From Pseudeuparius sepicola (lineage: Eukaryota > Arthropoda > Insecta > Coleoptera > Anthribidae): 64,000 bases of DNA. The stretch covers positions 19,353,901 through 19,417,900 of the forward strand of contig OY987299.1 of the NCBI GenBank assembly GCA_963920635.1, read 5' to 3'. The notes beneath the pieces are model-generated. The model ran no database searches. It was given only the letters and a program-made list of their open reading frames with translations, and was not told the DNA's origin. Positions 60,626-64,000 of this stretch are shown in pieces (position 1 is the first letter of the stretch; the number at the start of each line of letters is the position of its first letter). The position numbers and the translations under genes are program-made.

Positions 60626-60954
60626 TATAATAATTGTATATGCGTTAAAATGTTCTTACTTATATAATTTATTTATGTTGACAATATTTCTGGATTTGGT
60701 ATTTAGGTATTTTTTTAATAAATGTGTTTTCTCATTTAACTATTTTATTTTATTCCTCTCTGTCAAAAAATGTTCAAAGGTAGGTAATTCTGAATGAAAA
60801 TGGGTAATTACTTTCTGGCGTGTTCAGTCAATACCTACTTAAAAAATCTCAATTCCTATATGTAGGTACATACATAGTCAACAGTTTAAAAAATCCTTAT
60901 TTACCTACTTTTACTATTTTTGTTTAAACAAATTTAGTTTCTTGGTCGTTTCGT

Positions 60955-61597
60955 CAATAATAAAACACAAATTTCTTGGGATTCGACCGAATAAAACAAC
61001 ATTTATTAAAAAACTTTTTCACTACGTACGTTTTGGCTCAGCGGCCATCCTCAGGTACAATTTTACATCGAGTAATGTGCTAAAAAAGGTTAAGAAATGC
61101 TTAAAAGATTCGTTCTGCGCCACTTGCAATTCTTTCGTTCCACATAACTGACCAAAATTTTAAAATTTTTTAAATATAATGTGAAAATTGTAACCTTTCC
61201 CAATTAAATGTAAAAATTGGCGAAAAGTATATTCTTATAGTTATGTTAAATTTAACACTACAATGTTTCAGATATGGTTTAGACATTGTTAATTTGGAAT
61301 GTATTTCTTTTGACTGATGAGAATTCTTGTAAGTATTTTAAAAATTAATTTTTAAATGTTTTTATTTATAAAATTTTTAAAAATTATCTAAAATTAAATA
61401 TAAAATATAATTTTCCGTTACTTTTGATATAGTGAAAAATCTTTTAAGCATTTCTTAACCCTTTTTTAGCAAATTACTCGATGTAAAATTGTACCTGATG
61501 ATGGCCGCTGAGCCGAAACGTACGTAGTGAAAAAGTTTTTTAATAAATATTGTTTTATTCGGTCGAATCCCAAGAAATTTGTGTTTTATTATTTTTG
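60955..61597. mobile_element. Inverted-repeat element with ~160-bp arms
   Basis: Arms 60955-61113 and 61437-61597 are inverted copies (CACAAATTTCTTGGGATTCG and its complement). The loop of about 320 bp is AT-rich. The right arm carries a hammerhead-like motif; the left arm carries a mutated version on the - strand. Confidence 0.7.
61491..61529 (+). ncRNA. Hammerhead-ribozyme-like motif
   Basis: CTGATGA (61495-61501) is followed by a GGC/GCC mini-stem and GAAAC (61515-61519), then GTACGTA. This matches the order of a minimal type-I hammerhead core such as those in Penelope-like retroelements. One extra U follows CUGAUGA, the stems are very short, and the left-arm copy has lost GAAAC, so activity is doubtful. 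Confidence 0.3.
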
Positions 61598-62088
61598 TTT
61601 ATATCACTAATAAAAGTATCATTTCATAAAACAGTGTTGGTTTTTTTATTAAGAAATTCATTTTCGTCAATGTAATTTGAGCAAAAACTGCAAATTAAAC
61701 AGGCAGGCCGTTACCTTATTTAACTATAGAGAAAAATCAAACGAACATAAAAAACGCGATCACGTAAATTCAACAAAAGTGTCTACTTAAAACTGAACTT
61801 AGCACTTAGCAGCCAATTTTCTAGGAGCCAAAAATGTCAACGTTTATTTTTTGATGAATATTTTTCTTCATTCTCCAGTTTAATCTGTTTAGAAGGTTTA
61901 ATAATAGTTACCCTTTCTACTTTATTTTTATCAAAATAAATTTGTGGAAATAAGGGCGAGGAAAATTTTTTGCTGCCAGAAAATCGGCTACTAACTTTAC
62001 ACCGGTTTAGTTAGGCACATTGATTTTTAAATGTCTTCCGATATTTGGCCCCGCCTGTTTAAGTTTAAATAGTTACGAGCCGCCACTG
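61598..62088. mobile_element. Sequence ending in a hAT terminus
   Basis: The right end reads CGAGCCGCCACTG, the complement of the CAGTGGCGGCTCG terminus seen at 21741 and 52427. No matching left end or duplication is found. Confidence 0.4.
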
Positions 62089-62235
62089 ATTAAGTGGTGT
62101 GGTATCATAGTTTGGCAGATATAAGCAATAATAATATCAAGAAAAAGTGATAATGGGCATAGCGCTCAAAGTTAGAAAACAAAAAAAAAACTAGTAACCG
62201 CATACACGTGTTTCATGCTATTTGGCAATCATCAG

Positions 62236-62443
62236 TACGGTGTAACATCAACCAAATCAAAAAGATAGGAATGATTTGGGAAGCAACAAATGAAGTCCAG
62301 GCAGGAGCCAACAGCACATTAGCAGATTCAGTCAGCACATCCCCTATTTTGGGGCTTGTACTAACATCGCCACGGAGGCTGCTATTTTATTGTTGCTTCC
62401 CAAATCATTCCTATCTTTTTGATTTGGTTGATGTTACACCGTA
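62236..62443. repeat. 208-bp hairpin with perfect 54-bp arms
   Basis: Arms 62236-62289 and 62390-62443 are exact complements (TACGGTGTAACATCAACCAA to GGGAAGCAACAA). The 100-bp loop contains a small CCCCTATTTTGGGG hairpin. Perfect arms imply a young insertion or ongoing gene conversion. Confidence 0.8.
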
Positions 62444-62460
62444 CCACGGCGATAAATAAA

Positions 62461-62590
62461 CTGGTGGGTAGGCCGCGGCATCGCCGCGCGGCAGCCGCTG
62501 TCCGTCGAGTTGTAGATCAGCCTTAGAGAGAGACAGAGAATTTAGTCGAGCCGGCCGAGCTGTGGTCCGCGGAGTTGGTAGTGTTTTCAT
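62461..62590. other. CpG-rich 130-bp block
   Basis: GGCCGCGGCATCGCCGCGCG and GAGCCGGCCGAGCTGTGGTC stand out from an AT-rich setting. It could be a promoter or 5' end of a retroelement or an unseen gene. No frame is recognised. Confidence 0.3.
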
Positions 62591-63065
62591 AATATTTCGG
62601 GTGCAATGTTTCGTACCCCAATATTATGGTGGCTAAATTTTTAATTAAAATAGAATAGGTGTTAATGAGCAGAACTCTTGATGAAATTATATTATTTAAG
62701 GAAAACAAATACTGCATAGAATTTAGCTGCCAAACACATCGGGCAGATGTGCTCTCTAAAATTGTTTATAATTATATGATTATGAGAGTTAAACAATATT
62801 ATAAACAAGAAACGAAACAACAAAGAAATTCTAGCGTATAAAAAAGAAAAGAAGCTTAGCTTCAAAAAACATAATTTAATTTCATACTGCATAAGTAGAC
62901 ACTTTAATTTGTTAATTTAATTAATAATTTGCAGACACGGTACTAGTTTATCGTCATGGTTACAGATATTCCCTATAACTATATGTACTTGTTTTTTTTA
63001 ATTAAGTGTTAATAATAAAATCGCAATTGCTATAGCAATTGACGAACGTGTAAATTGTACCTAAA

Positions 63066-64000
63066 TTATACAGGGTGTTTCTAAATTGCACCAAAATATT
63101 GTACAGGGTGATTCTCCCGTTAAATTTAAGGGGGGGGGGCTTTCATATAAATTTTTCCTCCAAACCCCTCGCCCTCCGAGTTACACCCCTCCAAATATGC
63201 GAGGGTAAAAAATTGTTTTTATTTTTTTCTCCACTATGGAAAGAGGTAGAAAGTTGAAATTTGGTGGACCAGTTGCACTCATGGAATGACATTTTGTGAC
63301 ATTTTTTCAACCCTAAAGTATAAGTGGATGGGGATGAAAAAACCAACCCCTAAATTATTTTTTGCCAGAATTTTTTAACGTGTCAAACTTGACAGATTTT
63401 TCAGAAAAAATAAAACTTGTGGACAAAAATTCTTTTATGAATCAGGTAATCTTAGGCTAATGTCAAACATCTAATTACTGCGTTTAAAAACGTTTAGGTA
63501 TCTTTAGTTTTGGTTCTAAATTTGACATAATTTTAGTGAAAGGAAAACATAGTATTAATAATAAGTAGTAATTCTTTGTAATAATAATAATAATTTTACA
63601 AGTAGGTAGTTATCAAAAATACTTTAATTCCAAATATTAGGGAGAGATGATACAGACCTAAAAAAACTAAGGAAATAAAAAATCTGAGAACTTTAACAAC
63701 TATAAATAATAACAACAACTTAATATGAATTCTAAAAATAACAACAAATGCTCGAAATGTTTCCCGTCTGCTAAAATGCACGACTCTATTCTTCGGGCCA
63801 TAGAATTCCGAATTCTTTGAAATATTCCGGGAGTATTTCTAATAGTTTCGCATGAGCCCATAACAAAATGCATATCCCGCATTTCTTCATTTGTGAAGTT
63901 CACCATTTTTTTGTTATAAGGGACACAACACAAATTAGTTATGACATCTAAGAATAGTAATTGGATGTTTGACATTAGCCTACTAGATTATCTGATTCAT
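63066..64000. mobile_element. Left part of Tc1/mariner-type element(s) running off the window
   Basis: Two termini, CAGGGTGTTTCTAAATTGCA (about 63071) and CAGGGTGATTCTCCCGTTAA (about 63103), start close together. The mini transposase frame at 63703-63906 lies inside. The right end is outside the window. Confidence 0.5.
63703..63906 (-). pseudogene. Mini-ORF: DUF4817-type N-terminus fused to transposase tail
   Basis: The frame starts MVNFTNEEMRDMHFVMGSCE (compare [20 protein letters not shown] in the full protein) and passes through a basic stretch (QRIRNSMARRIES). It then reaches DGKHFEHLLLF, the family C-terminal tail. The entire catalytic region is missing and no stop interrupts the 68 codons. 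This parallels the independent deletion at 8256-8381. Confidence 0.6.

Overview
The window is eukaryotic nuclear DNA from an insect, possibly a beetle: spliced genes with GT-AG introns lie in AT-rich DNA packed with DNA transposons. It holds two host genes in the first 30 kb, arranged tail to tail. (1) On the + strand, 2512-9672, are six exons of a flavin-dependent polyamine (spermine/N1-acetylpolyamine) oxidase. Its 5' exon(s) with the dinucleotide-binding motif are not visible. (2) On the - strand, 29794-10206, is a complete eight-exon DOPA decarboxylase gene (Ddc) of 479 codons. Its cofactor and catalytic residues fall at the positions known from the pig enzyme (His192, Asp271, Lys303, Tyr332). 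The stop codons are 533 bp apart, and an 89-nt hairpin sits between them. Ddc makes dopamine and serotonin for cuticle tanning and neurotransmission; the oxidase degrades polyamines. No functional link between the two is visible.

The introns and the 34 kb upstream of Ddc are dominated by transposons. The commonest are TA-flanked Tc1/mariner-type elements whose ends begin CAGGGTG (or CAGTG). Many are foldback elements with inverted repeats of hundreds of bp. Two near-identical 2.64-kb elements lie in Ddc introns 7 and 2 in opposite orientation, each with ~650-bp terminal inverted repeats (TIRs) and a DUF4817-type, DD41D-spaced transposase. Each transposase is broken at different places. A third, decayed relative is at 31481-33971, and internally deleted relatives are at 7728-8931 and near 63.7-63.9 kb. 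A different Tc1-type transposase at 44019-45023 is intact (DD34E, 334 aa) and lies inside a 5.4-kb region with 93-bp TIRs. hAT-type elements with 8-bp target duplications occur at 1342-2412 and 52427-53534.

The most unusual observation is a non-autonomous element with 7-bp target-site duplications (TSDs), present once in each host gene (2838-4003 and 17081-18048). In both cases it sits 10-21 bp downstream of a 5' splice site, in the same orientation relative to transcription, and next to the most GC-rich exon seen in that gene. In Ddc the duplicated target overlaps the splice donor itself.

From about 30 to 64 kb I found no convincing host coding gene apart from a weak candidate small exon near 58.8 kb and a CpG-rich block at 39.4-39.6 kb that might be a promoter or 5' exon. 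All family assignments come from reading translated motifs; no database search was possible.
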